Shown here: one piece after another, positions 1 through 12,140 of the stretch
Layout of the letters: every line of letters starts with the position of its first letter
How positions within the stretch are numbered: position 1 is the stretch's first letter
Assembly: GCA_022885665.1 (NCBI GenBank)
Contig: JAGQDJ010000260.1
Location: 1,302,001-1,366,000, forward strand
Origin: Triops longicaudatus
Lineage: Eukaryota > Arthropoda > Branchiopoda > Notostraca > Triopsidae
Length of the DNA: 64,000 bases
Reading direction: 5' to 3'
The notes under the pieces: generated by a model
Database searches by the model: none
Told to the model about the DNA's origin: nothing
Seen by the model: the letters and a program-made list of their open reading frames with translations, nothing else
Translations under genes and position numbers: made by a program

Positions 1-2060
1 ACAGCAATAAACAACACATTACACAGAATTTTTGAGATTTATGACGGGTACAGAAAAAAGTGAAACTTCAGTAGCGCGGTTGTGTGGGAACCTATCGATT
101 TCCTGCCCTATGGTCATGGCGTATTAAGCGATGTGGATATGGATTTTTTACTCTGCTGTCAAAGTCTTCACGACCCGACATGAATATGGAAATGGTAATA
201 GGAATATTATGGAAAGTGTCGTAAGTTTCGTACTACGTAAAACGACTTTTAAAATCTCTTTAACAAACATCAGCAGCTGCTGCACCGGCACATAAAAAGA
301 GCAGACGCTTAGAAAACAACAAGTTTTTACGCAAGACAAATCTTTCTTAACATTCCCCACATTCACTGCTTACAGACGACTCGACACTTCGTGGTTCACA
401 TGTAATTTTCCCGCGTCCGTTTTCTAGTTCACTATTGTGTGCGAGTTTTTACACGAGAAGAGACGAGAAAGATTTAATAAGTAAAATGACATTATTCTGT
501 GTTTCCAAATATATGCAGTTTAACTTAAAGAAAAAACTATGTTTTGAGGTGTACATTATTTATTTAACGAGGTCACCATAATATGTGGCAGACTAAAACA
601 TTTTGTATACTAATGGACGTCGCTAGGCTACCGCGTGCATGACAGTGTATCAATAGCCTTGGCTTCTTTACACGAAACGGTAACTTAAGCATACACTTCG
701 TAATATACGGTAAAAAGAGTTGTTAATATTATTGTGAGGCTTTTTAAAGAGTGTTAATTTCGACGCAAAGGTAAGAAATTAAACGTTCATATAAAGAATT
801 GAAGATCTACTGTAGTACAACATTGCATACAACACGCAGGGACTTTTGAAAGACCGCATCTTAGACTTCGTGCGCTTTTACAGATCAACGTTCAAAGTTT
901 TAAAAAACTCGACGTGCAACTTATCTGTTTAAACTTGCACACAAAGGATACTTGATGACAAGTAGCACCTTGACAGTTTACCCATGTTCCAAACATCATG
1001 TTTCAAGTTGGCCTTTGTTAGCGGAGTGAAGCATAGTTGTTAAAAGGCTTTTTTTATGTGTCGGAAGTACATTAGTATATTAACAGCCAGATGCATGTAC
1101 GTAAAACAGTACTCTTAAACTTTCCATTTCTCTCATTACTGGGGTTACGGTATGAGTCAGATGTAATTGAGTTATTCTGTTACGCGTTTTTGACTCTTTC
1201 ACGAGACGATTAGAAGTTCAAGCTTAATTTCTGATCTGACGGCAACCAACGTGTTCCGCTGGGAATACGCAATTCCGTGGATCTCCCTATGGATCAGTCG
1301 GAGCATTGTTCTTACGATGCGAAGTGAACAAGCATAGAAGAGAATAATGAACACATTAAAAAAATGTTAAAAGGATAATGTATTCAATAAACAAAACAAC
1401 AAATACTTTCCATAGTAAAGGCAAGCATATAAGAAATGAAACTCGACACAACTCGAACAACAAAAGCGACAAAATCAGAAACAGTAAAAACAAATTGAAC
1501 AGTATAAGCAAGAATGCAACACTGACACAATAGAAACAACAAAACGAATTATTTGAATCCCATCTGCATTTCGCACATATCGCAGCAATATGTTTGTTCC
1601 TTTGCCATTGTTTACCGATATTGTACAGCCAAATAATTTGTTAGACAGGAAAATTTTGTCTAGCTTCTGGCAGTACTAAATCATAGATCTTTAAATTGCA
1701 AAATTACGCTTGGTTTATTTTCTTCTTTGTTAGAACAAGAAATGCAGCTATGTTTGGTGAAACTGACTTAGAAACGTAATGATGTACGGAATGATCGAAT
1801 CGACGAATGGAACGAGAGGATCTAATACATCATGCCCCGCCCCTGACAAACTGTTCCTCCCAATAGACGCTTTCAACAAAATGCCATATTGCAAGATGGT
1901 GGCCGAATGACAACAAAACCGGAATTTTGTCACCTCATCAGTGTAATTAGTAGTTAACTTGTGAGAAACCGTGTACATCGTTCACTAAATTGCAAATCTT
2001 GTGATTCTGACTTGCCTTGTCAGTTGCCAGATCACACAACGGACGACAGAAAAATTTGAA
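1..2060. other. Intergenic, no gene recognised
   Basis: AT-rich sequence upstream of YKT6. Only short open frames without family resemblance occur here, including one of 76 codons on the minus strand near 1748-1978. I see no RNA gene or transposon end. The last part presumably holds the YKT6 promoter and 5'UTR, but no clear TATA element decides a start. Confidence 0.5.
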
Positions 2061-2790
2061 ATGGTGAAACTATATTCGTTAGCTGTTTTAAATCGTGTGC
2101 AATCACCAGCCACCGCAGCTATTCTGTTGAAAGCTGCCTACGACTTGCAATCGTTTGGTTTCTTCCAGCGAAGTAGTGTGCAAGAGTTTATGGGATTTAC
2201 CGTCAGGATTGTGACTGAAAGAACATCGCCTGCAAACCGACAATCAGTAAAGCAAGGAGGTAATTAATCAACAATAAAGAAAGATCTGTTTCTGTTAGTT
2301 GCAAGCGTCTTCTTTCCCTTCTAGAATATATGGTCCACGTGTACGTAAGAGCAGATGGTTTGACAGGTGTTCTTATTTCGGATCATGAATATCCTCACCG
2401 CGTAGCCCATACGCTACTAATGAAAGTAAGATGTTTTTCTTTTCATTATGTGTTTTAAACTCATTACGGTTCCAGGTATTGGACGAATTTGTTTCCAAAG
2501 TACCGACATGGTCTTCGTACACAAATGAAGCAGCCACGACAAACATAGCTTTCACTGCTCTAGACGGCTATTTAGCAAAATATCAAAATCCTCGCGAAGC
2601 GGACGCGCTCACGAAAATCCAGGATGAACTGGACGAAACGAAGATTATTTTACATAACACCATTGAGGCGGTGTTACAAAGGGGCGAGAAATTAGATGAC
2701 CTAGTATCCAAATCCCAAGGATTAAGCGATGCGTCAAAGATGTTTTACAAAACGGCCCGTAAAACAAACTCGTGTTGCAGCTTTGGTTGA
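2061..2790 (+). CDS. YKT6: R-SNARE YKT6 (longin-domain v-SNARE)
   Basis: YKT6 is a lipid-anchored R-SNARE acting in ER-Golgi, endosomal and autophagosomal fusion. Three exons, 2061-2259, 2325-2425 and 2476-2790, join in phase to give 204 residues, close to the roughly 198 usual for the family. The N-terminal longin domain starts MVKLYSLAVLNR and contains the signature FFQRSSVQEFM. The SNARE motif follows the stretch ALDGYLAKYQNPREAD and carries the zero-layer arginine in VLQRGEKLDDLVSKS. There is no transmembrane helix; the protein ends in two cysteines plus three residues (CCSFG), the arrangement used for palmitoylation and farnesylation in YKT6. The last residue is glycine, which is unusual for a CaaX box. 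The ATG at 2061 is chosen because it matches the family start exactly. Confidence 0.95.
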
Positions 2791-3281
2791 ACCTGTCTGT
2801 GCTTGCCAAGTCTTCCTCTTGAAAATCCAAATTATATCCATGTCACCGCAAGTGGGAACAACATTCCCTTTTCTCAACCACAAAGAATTACCGTTGCTCT
2901 TTTAACAGTTTTTTCGGGCCGTTATTTCGTGTTTATTTTTATTATTTTTTTTTCTCTCTCTCTTTTGAAATGTATATGTTTCAATTTGTGTTTTGCCCAA
3001 AGAATGAGTTGCATGATTGTTGGCTATGGTATGGGTGTTACGTGCCTTTGGCGACAGAACTAAAGACTATTTATTTTGCTTTAGACGTAATGCCATGATG
3101 TAACAGACTCGTCCTCTTTAGGAATACATAGTCTTTAGTGTCCAGTATAAAAGCATTTGATCAACAACGATACTTTGGATGCTGAACTAACGGTCTACAA
3201 AAGGACGAAATTTATTTGATGCTGCTCTCGTAATGAAACTTAGCCATTGGACAGAAATAAGGTTAATAACTTTTCCCGTCT
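2791..3281. other. Convergent intergenic gap between YKT6 and the astacin gene
   Basis: The 3' ends of YKT6 (+) and the astacin gene (-) face each other here. The sequence is T-rich at 2910-2960 and contains no recognisable coding segment; it is most likely the two 3'UTRs. Confidence 0.5.
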
Positions 3282-4905
3282 TTAATGGCGAGGGAAAGGG
3301 AAAGTAATATTGCAGTGATAAGCCCACGGCCAGTCACACACTCCCAAATTGACGTTGAAAACCAAACCGTCGGGGCAGTTTTGCTGCTGCACTTCACTAC
3401 CGTCGACGCAAACGTAGAACCGGGAACAGTTCTTCGGATCGGCAGCGTAGTAAAGCCCTGACGACACCAAGATAATCTACATAAAATAAATAGCGAATAC
3501 AATCGAGGTATTACCTGTTGTTAAAAGACATGGGTCAATGTTGGCCGTGGAGGGCCTAGTCGTCTCGGTGGTAGAAACTGGCACTTGCTTTGTTGTAGTT
3601 GTTTGATAAGTAGTAGACGTGGTGGACAAATTGTCACACTTGTAGTACGCATTTAACTTGCGGATATCTTTTTCGCTGAAACCAATACGTTGACCGATAT
3701 CCACACCGCCTATATCAAACATTACCAGAACGAACTTTACAAAATGAACTTGAGCAGTTTACTTTGCAAAGGAACGATGGTCTCAAGCCCTGCGCTAGCG
3801 TTTTTGGAAAGCATAGTTCGGCTGCCATGTAAGATACTGCCATAGTCGTAGCTTATTCCAAAAAGCTCCACACTGTCATTTCTAGTTTCCGGCGAAAAGA
3901 TTGAGTGCATTTAGATAGCTTTCTTTTTAAAGGTAGTACTTACCCGTATTTCTCAAAGTAAATATCTTGGCCGGGTTCCACGTTATCGAGAAGGACTTGC
4001 ACGTACTGATCCCTATCTGGTCGATTGTGCTCGTGCCAAAACCCTTTCAATAAAGCAAACAATTGTTTATTCTGTCCGCATATTCCATTAAGCTTACCTA
4101 ATGCGTGAAATAGTTCGTGCATTATAACTCCTTTAAAAAAGCATTTGGATCCTTCTAGTGATAAAGCTTGTTCTCCACCTTGGCGACCAACTTCGGAGCT
4201 ACAGCCGCGAATTTTGCGGAAGTGTATGTAATCCACAATGGACAACTCTTTTGAAAGAAATCGTACACAGGATACTTTTTCGAATTCCCTCATGGCAGCG
4301 AAAATTTGATTCCTCTCGTCCTGATCTAAGTAGAACATGAGAAATTAGAAATCGTCCTTATTTTTAATTATTATTATTTTTTAACAATATAATTTTCAGC
4401 CTACCATAGTCGTCTCCAATAACGTAATACACTTTCGCGTCAGGCCATTGCAGGGTCAAATTTTTGTCTGCTACTTGGAGTCCCACCTAATATGAAACTT
4501 GAAAGATTAAATCCAATGAACTTCGCAATTGTGACTAGTTGACAATTCAAAAGAGTTATCTGGCACATTCTCTGTGACATGTTTCGGTTAATGAGGTTTG
4601 TCCGTATATCATATCAAATTCGGCGGCCTTTTGAGAAGTTCGAACGTTGTCACTCTTTAGATAAAGATATGCTAAAGTACACTCATCTGGGTAAATTTTC
4701 TTTGGGTAAACCCAAAAGCTTCTAAAGTTCCTAAAAAGTTTCTTTCCTAGGCTTTTACGTACCTCAGGTCGTACCATAATGTCTCCTTCCGCATATCCTG
4801 AAATTATAAAAATTTTGTCAATGTTACTAGAATTGTCTTCAATTTTTTTTCCGAACATTGCCTACCAGATTCTTCGTCAGCATTGGACGACACTATGTAT
4901 ACGGG
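3282..4905 (-). CDS. Astacin (M12A) metalloprotease with C-terminal chitin-binding domain, N-terminus unresolved
   Basis: Secreted zinc endopeptidase of the astacin family. Eight exons (transcript order 4905-4866, 4797-4763, 4486-4405, 4325-4098, 4043-3944, 3881-3763, 3709-3515, 3457-3282) join in phase to 324 residues. They encode a propeptide-like YAEGDIM, the mature start QWPDAKVYYVI, the catalytic zinc motif HELFHALGFWHEHNRPDRD split by an intron after HALG, and the astacin C-terminal GQRIGFSEKDIRKLNAYYKC. A Thr-rich linker then leads to a six-cysteine peritrophin-A/CBM14 domain that would bind chitin. The Met-turn reads YDYGSILHG in place of the usual S-I-M-H-Y, so the structural Met and the tyrosine zinc ligand are both replaced. 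The signal-peptide exon lies above 4905. A frame beginning MKTSQLDSTIW near 5418 is one candidate, but I could not fix it. Confidence 0.88.
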
Positions 4906-5434
4906 CTACAAAAGAAGAGAATTCAAATTAAGTCGAATTGCAGTCATGGGTTACAGACGTAAAGCAATGAGCATGAAGAATGGCTACGTTCAAATCACAG
5001 AGGATTAACGAAATGGCGGCTGAAGTTTCTAGCTTTGCTTCTTTTAGTCGAAGAATGTCACGTTCAGCTGTGGCTTTACTGAAAAGAAACTTCCTTTTCT
5101 GCAACGATCCAGCCACCATTAAGAGACGTAATACTACTCTTGGTATTAGGACGTAGACACTCCTTCGTGCTCAAGGCTTCGTACCTGTAGCGCACACATA
5201 GCGAACGCCCATGCGAAAGCGAGAACCGCCAACAACTTCATGGGGTTTGTAAATCTGCCACACTAATGTAACCGCAGGCGAAAAAAGAAATGCTCCACCG
5301 TTGGCTTTCTTATAACAACTAACTAATGCGAAGAGTGATGTCCCTGTTTTGATATATTCGGGTCGACTAGCCGTGAATATTATCAGCCAGATTGTCGAGT
5401 CAAGTTGTGATGTCTTCATTATTTTGCCGCCCAA

Positions 5435-6325
5435 AGTTCGTCCTCTTTTGAAAGGTGTGACGCGGCTGATTTGAATAACCGGACGTACAGTAAGCTGAAG
5501 GTTGGAAAAAAACTCGCAATATGAAATATGTACAGTACGTCCCGAGTTTAAGGCTTATGTAGCTCGTGTTATCTAACCTTTTCTCTATCGGCCTTCCCCT
5601 TGCTTCTCCGTAACGGTAGCGCTGCTCATCTTTAGATCCATCAGCTCCATTTTCAATTATATTAAAGAATAGGATTAGGCCGCAACGTTATAATCTTGCA
5701 ATATTTACATTTCATTTGGCCCTTACATGTAAGCGTGTCCAAGTAAAAAATTAGGACAGTCCTAGTGTCCGGCAGGTCACTTTCAATATACGTCGAACGA
5801 AATATACCCATCTGCTATATCCATAGTAACCCAAACACAACATCATTGCGATGCATAAGCGTTGGAGGAAACGCAACGTCAAAGAAATGAGTAAACGTAG
5901 ACTTTACAGACATTTATTACGTGGTAAGTTTACTCTTTATTTAAATACTGTGCAAGCAGAACATTCCTAACGAAAAAGCCAGGGTTCTTAAAGAGAAATT
6001 CGCGCTTTCGTTAATAGAAAAGTTGCAAGTTCTTCGTCTTTCGTGTGTGAATCGTTGACCTTTTCGGGATGGCTCATTACACATTTATACTGAAATCTCG
6101 CACGAAAGTGATTCCAGTCAGTAAGTAAGAAGCTGCAGGCTGGAAGGATGTCCACGATTATCATTTGCAGCTTTGAAGTGGGAAATCGCACTTATATTTG
6201 CAAGTATTGTACATCTCTTTCATCAGGCAAAATTTCGTTTTAAAGTTCACATAATTTAAGTTGCCGAGCGGACGAACAAACGGTGTGCGGTCGAGGATGT
6301 TGCCCTGCATATAACAGAGACATTT
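5435..6325. other. Intergenic, no gene recognised
   Basis: No recognisable coding exon. It may include the 5' end of the astacin gene on the minus strand and the promoter of the small membrane-protein gene on the plus strand. A short ATG frame followed by a good splice donor at about 5887-5926 did not connect in phase with the next exon. Confidence 0.4.
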
Positions 6326-6873
6326 ATGTGTGGAATAGTTGGTATTTCTGGTAAAGCTTCGATATTTTTTATTATTGAAATCTGCAGCTTGTCAGTTGTT
6401 AGGTTGGGGCTGGGTCTTTTCGCCATATTTGCAATAGCTGTGATGATAAGTTATTTGGTTGCGGCGTGTAGGCCGCAGCCAGTTTTCCGCGACCATATTC
6501 ATGGTACTTACGGACTAAGGGAAATACTGGGTAACAAATGATTCTGCAAATTACATCCTTATTTAATAGTATGTTTAAGGTTTAAGAGGCTCAGCCGTAG
6601 CTGACGTCGCAGCCTTGTCATCTGTCACCGGGCCAGGGGGTCTAATACAACCTTTAGTGCCTTTGAAAATGAACCCCGGATGCCAGTGAGTGATTATGAC
6701 TTGGTTTCGCGCTTGATTATCTGTGAATCTTTCACAATAGCAGCTCAGATGGTGTAATAATGTTGGAGCCGTTATCACCGCCGTATCCCATTCGTCCTTT
6801 ACAGGAAAGAAATGAGAGACAGCGAGAAGACCGACTTGCTAGAGACAACTTGACTTTAGACGATGTCGTTTGA
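6326..6873 (+). CDS. Unrecognised small single-pass membrane protein, three exons
   Basis: I do not recognise this family. Three segments, 6326-6530, 6595-6685 and 6741-6873, have consensus GT donors and AG acceptors and keep phase, giving about 142 residues. The first exon has one strongly hydrophobic stretch around LGLGLFAIFAIAVMISYLV, followed by a polar tail. The third exon encodes a proline-rich segment (MLEPLSPPYPIRPL) and a charged end (ERNERQREDRL, then a C-terminus DDVV) before TGA. A type I or type III membrane protein with a cytoplasmic tail is the simplest reading. The start at 6326 gives MCGIVGISG, which resembles the N-terminus of glutamine amidotransferases, but nothing else agrees and I treat it as chance. 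The true start might be in an upstream exon spliced at about 6387. Phase continuity over three exons is the main evidence that it is real. Confidence 0.55.
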
Positions 6874-7584
6874 TTTTTATTACATTTTATTTTATTTACC
6901 TACTTTTTATTCTAATGAATGAATGCCATACACCTTTTCGGAACGTAACGTGCTCCTTAAATAGATAGTCAAAATTTTTAATGCGCTTTCAACATTAAAA
7001 TTAAGATTTTCCTTAAAAATCTTATTTATGTGTTACTTATTTTTTAAGCCTTCTAGTGAGGCCGTATCCAGGGCAGTTAGGAGATTTGAGTTTTTTCCCC
7101 TCGTGATTTTTTTATAGATACGCAAGTTTATTGGAATACTTAACGCGAAAAAGGATATATAATATTACCTGTCATTTTCAATACTCAGGTACGGCACAGA
7201 GTAAAAAGAAATGTTTCAGACACCCGTGTTGAAGACATTGTCATGTCGGTTTGAATCACGCGCATATTTTTAAATATCGGGTGCCCTGTTCGGCTATCGA
7301 TATCGATTACTGTGTCGCTTTTCAAACTTGGAACGTAACGGTAGAAAAACAATAGTCGTGTTCTTTGTGTTGAATTTGCTCGCGTGTGATATTGACAATA
7401 AAAGAAAACCCCTACTTAAGGTGAAGCTTATTTGACACCATAATAAACAACATTAAGTAAGTTTTGCTCGTGTAAATTTCTTAGCAAAATTTGCAAGAGG
7501 CTTCCCTTCGTATGCTTTAACAATGAAAATGTTCTTAGTCGCAACAAACTACTGCAAAATTTTAGAGCCGTTTCTTTTACTAAA
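6874..7584. other. Intergenic spacer
   Basis: AT-rich sequence with a T-rich stretch at 6872-6910 that may be the 3'UTR of the preceding gene. A short hairpin-like inverted repeat (TAAGATTTT and its complement) lies near 7013-7036. No coding exon seen; the distal part probably holds the promoter of the next gene. Confidence 0.4.
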
Positions 7585-9637
7585 ATGACAACAAACGAAG
7601 AAGAGTCTATGATTGAGCCGTACGCGGACTATGACGAATTGGTGTTCTGGGGACCAGTTTCCGAACGCGAAAGGGAAATAATGGCGCGGTTACCTAGAAG
7701 GACCACCTTTGATACCAACATCGGGTAAGTTGGACACTAGTTTTTGTCTTGCAATTTAGTACTTAATGCAGTTTATCATTGAAATATTAAAGGATGTTTG
7801 GCCGCGCAGATTTTCCCGAAGAAACGCGAAATAATGAGTCCACTGAACCAGTAGTTCAGATGTAAGCTAATTTAAAATTCTCGTTTTACAACGCGTATTG
7901 ATGATACCACACATTAGGCCTGGAAATGAAGATCTGGAAAGTAAGCAGTGTACTGTACAGTATGCAAAAGAAGAAGTATTTATTTCCAGCAACATCGACA
8001 AACCTGAACATGTTTCGTGCTTAATACCCGACTTGGGAAGCTTGAATCTTAACGAAAATTCCCCTGCGAACCAGTGCTTAGGCTTAGAAGAGCTCGCACC
8101 TTCTTTTACCGCCTCAAACTCTCTTGTTTGTCCCACGAACGACTCGCACCTCATTAAATTCTCCATCGGCAGTGCTGTCACCGGTAATCGCAGCTCTTGT
8201 GAGAGCGAACTCGAGCATCCCGGTAACGCTGTCTCTTCAACACAACAATCGGAGCCTAGCGTTTCTGATGTTGCAATGAAAGATAAGGAAGATGGACGTT
8301 ATATAACAGAATATGATTCGGATGACCATAACCGTAGTCATGAAAGCGGTTCGTACGGGTTGGACGACACTATCGAACGAATGGAGCGTCTTTTGGCCAT
8401 GGCAGCTCAAATGGAACAGGAAAATAATGAAAACCAACCAGCTTGCACTGTCTCTGATCAACCATTATCCTGTGAGAGCCTCTGTGATTCACGTAGCGAA
8501 ACTGCCAGCCCTCACGTCGAAAGGCCTTTGTCACCTAAACCTAAAGTAACGCCTGCCAAACCTCCGCGTCTTCAGAAGCAGAAAGTAGAGGCCACAGTTA
8601 AAACTCACTCGTCGTCCAAAGTTGGAAACCTGAAGTCTACCTACACACCGTTGAGCAAACGCATTGCACTAAAGGTCCCAAAACGTGACGCTCAGTCAGC
8701 AAAACCGACTCCCAGCAAAGCAAACGTTCAACCTTCTACTTCAGCCAAACCGTTTCCTACTCCAGCTAGGACTCCACGTCAACAGCAACGTGCCAAGCCG
8801 CATTTGTTGGTTACACCAGCTAGTACAGAAGACAAGTTTACTTTAGCGAGGTCCAATTCAAATTTGGAAGCCAAACCTAGCCTCCGCATGCCTTCGTTCA
8901 TTCCTTCTCCTCATCACAAAGTAAGCGCTGATGATTCTGGTATGGGCGCGTCGCCAATTGCCAGTAGACCTATGGGCACTAAAGTAAACCTGCCGGTTCG
9001 GAAACCCACCTACCAGCCTCAAACAGGCAAAACGCGTTTGCAATCTGTCCAGAGTCCTATTGCGCGCTATGTTCGAGATGAGAATCAACCGACATTGATC
9101 AAGCAAGTTCGCCCTAAAGTGAAGAGCGTCACTAGTAATCCTGCCCCCTTCCAAGAAGGTGTTAAGAACGCAGCAGGCGAATGGGTTATTGCAGATCAAG
9201 CCGAGTCGCAACACGTGGTGGAAGACAACAAGGAGAATAAGGAACAGCCAACCAAGAGTGCTCCTTCGTTACCTATCGTTCTGGTAGAATCTTCCCAAGG
9301 ATCCATCGTCAAACCGATGATTGACTCGAAGACTCCGGGAGTGTACGGGAAAATGGAAAAGCTTATCAAGGGAAAGCAAAATCCTATTGTCATCCAACAC
9401 GTTGGTCGAGTTAAACTTCCGCGTCTCGTTGACGATGCTAATGGCAAGTCGCCTGTTTCGCATTCCAAGTCCCCAGCCAAAGAAATTCGCGCTGCGTTGT
9501 TGAACAAAGCAAATGGTGACGTTTGCGTCTATTCGCCAAAACATAACCATCAAGCAGCGTCGCATGTGTCGCAAGGAAATTTGGAGGTTTCCGTTTTGCA
9601 GGCGTTTTCTGCCAAAAAGACCCTTCAGAAACACTAA
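7585..9637 (+). CDS. GTSE1-like microtubule/cell-cycle protein (tentative)
   Basis: Three exons, 7585-7724, 7793-7861 and 7918-9637, join in phase to 642 residues. The protein is mostly disordered and rich in Ser, Thr, Pro and Lys. Near the N-terminus it has YDELVFWGPVSERERE, which resembles the conserved D-E-x-V-F-F-G-P motif of the GTSE1 N-terminal domain. A short amphipathic stretch TIERMERLLAMAAQMEQ lies in the first third. SFIP at about residues 396-399, inside a basic Ser/Pro-rich region, fits an EB1-binding SxIP motif. KEN at about residues 508-510 fits an APC/C degron. Vertebrate GTSE1 is a plus-tip protein with SxIP motifs and a C-terminal KEN, so the pattern agrees, but the N-terminal match is short and the assignment is an inference. 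The stop codon overlaps a polyadenylation hexamer. Confidence 0.6.
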
Positions 9638-9641
9638 TAAA
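9636..9641 (+). terminator. Polyadenylation signal AATAAA overlapping the stop codon
   Basis: The TAA stop of the GTSE1-like gene is the beginning of AATAAA. A transcript using it would have almost no 3'UTR; a later site is possible. Confidence 0.4.
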
Positions 9642-11877
9642 ATTATAGTTTCCAACGCTTTATGTGAAATTGGTGCATTTGCCTTTTTTGACAAGTCATT
9701 GAGTCTTTGATTTTACTTCAATTCCGCTATATTATTTACGTCGAAGTTTCTGTAATTATAAGTTTCGCTAAATCTTCATATTTTGGTTAGCCAATATTTT
9801 ATATAACGCCTTGTAGCCATTCTTGAATACAGCAACTTTCCAGCATACGTCCGTATCCGTAGGATTTAGCTCGAAGGTGTTAGTGACTTTTTCCCGTTCT
9901 CGGATATCCTTTCAGAGTACATATAGACTATTTACAAGTCTGATAAGGCTGATTCCTTTTAAAATACGATATGTTTAATTTTTGCAAGACTCCTTCTGAG
10001 TATCGGTTATTTTGGAAATCCAACTCCCATGATGAGCATTTGCAATGCCGATTCGACTAGTGCTGAGTGAAACTAGCAAGTATCCTAGCGGTTCGATTGT
10101 CGATGGTTTTCGTAGAAAAGGGACCAAACAATCCTTTACGAGATGTCTGCAGTAGATGCACTGAAAAAGTATCAACAAAAAGCTAAGAAACCAAGTACAC
10201 AGATATTTGAAACCATGCTCACAACCTACAAAGCGTCTACATAATTCGCAGAATTGACTAATTAATGTGAAACACTTTTCTCCGTCTGTAAGCCGAGATC
10301 AAGTGATCTTACTATTCGTAAGAATACAGAGATTCATTTACGGTAAACGGAAAGCATTTCATTTCAGTGCTGGCTATTGCATACAATCGGTTATAACGGA
10401 TGCATTTTCCATCCCCTTCCTTGTACTTTATTGCGACATTTTGCATTGCAAAATATCACCAGAAATTCTGTATTTAAAAAAATCTCGTGAAGTTACCGAG
10501 AACCGCATAAGTGGTTCTTGCCTACGTTCCTTGAAGTCAAAGTCAAGTTAATTTTTTACTTAATGCCAAACCGACTTGTCTAATGAAACATGCAACAATG
10601 ATCTTCAATTCAAAGAGAACAACTAAGCAATCCATTTTATTTCTGTTTTATCGTCTTAGCGTTTAGAGGAAGGTAGCAAGACGGCAGTGAAGAGGGAAAG
10701 GTAATTTAGTTTTGCTTTCATACCGAACATTCTCTGTTCAAAGAAAAGGGTGTGTTTCACCTTCAAAGAACGGGAACGTGTTTTTTCGAGAATAGGATAC
10801 ATTCAAGACGTCCAGTTCGATCATTCGAAACTTGACACCCGACAAGGGCAAAATTTATTTATGCGAATAAAACAAGTTTGTCAGCGTGTATTTAGCTAAG
10901 TTCATGCGAAGGAAAGGATGTACGGAAACGCTTGGAATGTGCTGAGTAAGAAAAAATCGTTCTACTCGTTCACGGTTATATAACACAAGACAAACTTGCA
11001 TGCTATTCACGTAATTTCTTCATTTGTTTGTCTCGACATCCAACATGTGCTGAAAAAGTGGGCCGTAAAACTTGTCCAGCCAAACAAACAGTCGAATAAA
11101 CTTAACTGACCGAACGTTTACGGGTGTCTTATGCGTGCTTGCTCATGCCCCGCTGCTCTCCAGTTTAGGTAATTAATCTTATTTCCAAATTTGGTCGAAA
11201 ACTCGGCTTACACCTGGGCTGCACAGCTTATAAAAAGGCTTTGGTAAACTATAGTAGGAAAGTCTTCAAACTTTGTTCAACGCGTAAGCATGTGTACTAA
11301 GCTATCCTAGTTATTGGGGCACAAGAGTTGATTTTTTTTTCGGCTAAGCCCTTGTGTAACATGGTTCGGGCAAACAGCGTTTGGCGTGCGGTTGTTTTGC
11401 TGTGGTGCAGTTCCGTAGTAGGTATAGACTGTAAATAGGTTCGATGCTCTCGAATCTTTTGTATCACTCCGTTTCGATCGAAAAACAACGTATCAAACAG
11501 AAAGCTAGAAGATGCTAAGAAGATTGAATGCTGAGAAACTTTTCGTTAGCTTACACATTATTACGTCCACTATGGACGGAGAGAAATGAATATAAGAGAC
11601 ACGAACCCAGCCACTGTTCTCAGCTTAGTTTTTATCATGGGCGGAGATCGGCATGGCACTTTAATGGACTTGTCGTGTTAGCATTTACGTCCCCCCCCCC
11701 TCTCCTTGCTCCTTGTTTCTTTCTCAACGACACACGGCCCCTTTCCGTCCTGACTCTTGATGACTGGAGCGGTTTAGGAACAACTAGAAGGCTTTTAACT
11801 TTCCGTTGTATTTTTATTTCCTTTTTCCGTCGAAAAGTTCTAGTTGTCGCTAACGCTAAAAATGGTCAGGTTAATTA
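9642..11877. other. Intergenic, no gene recognised
   Basis: About 2.2 kb without a recognisable gene. Open frames of 60-120 codons exist (for example 11528-11896 on the plus strand) but show no family features and run into simple sequence. I see nothing I can name. Confidence 0.45.
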
Positions 11878-12097
11878 CAGTAAAATCTCGCTATAACGTA
11901 CATCCAAAGGGGACATATATTGTATACGTTATAGCGGATCGTACGTAATAGCCGACAGTGATTCTAATGCCATAGATAATAGTTTTCATTTCATTTTGTC
12001 ATTTTTATTATTTCACGCTTAATGTCAAGTATTAACGGACGCCGCTTCGTAAGACCACCCTTTTGTGCCATTAAAATGGAAAACAATGCTAATCTCA

Positions 12098-12140
<43 letters not shown>

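Noticed and set aside
6326..6352. MCGIVGIS start resembling class II glutamine amidotransferases
   Set aside because: Only the first eight residues match; the rest is a membrane segment and tail, with no amidotransferase domain.
11528..11896. 122-codon plus-strand frame
   Set aside because: Runs through a C homopolymer and into the pogo-like element; no domain or splice context.
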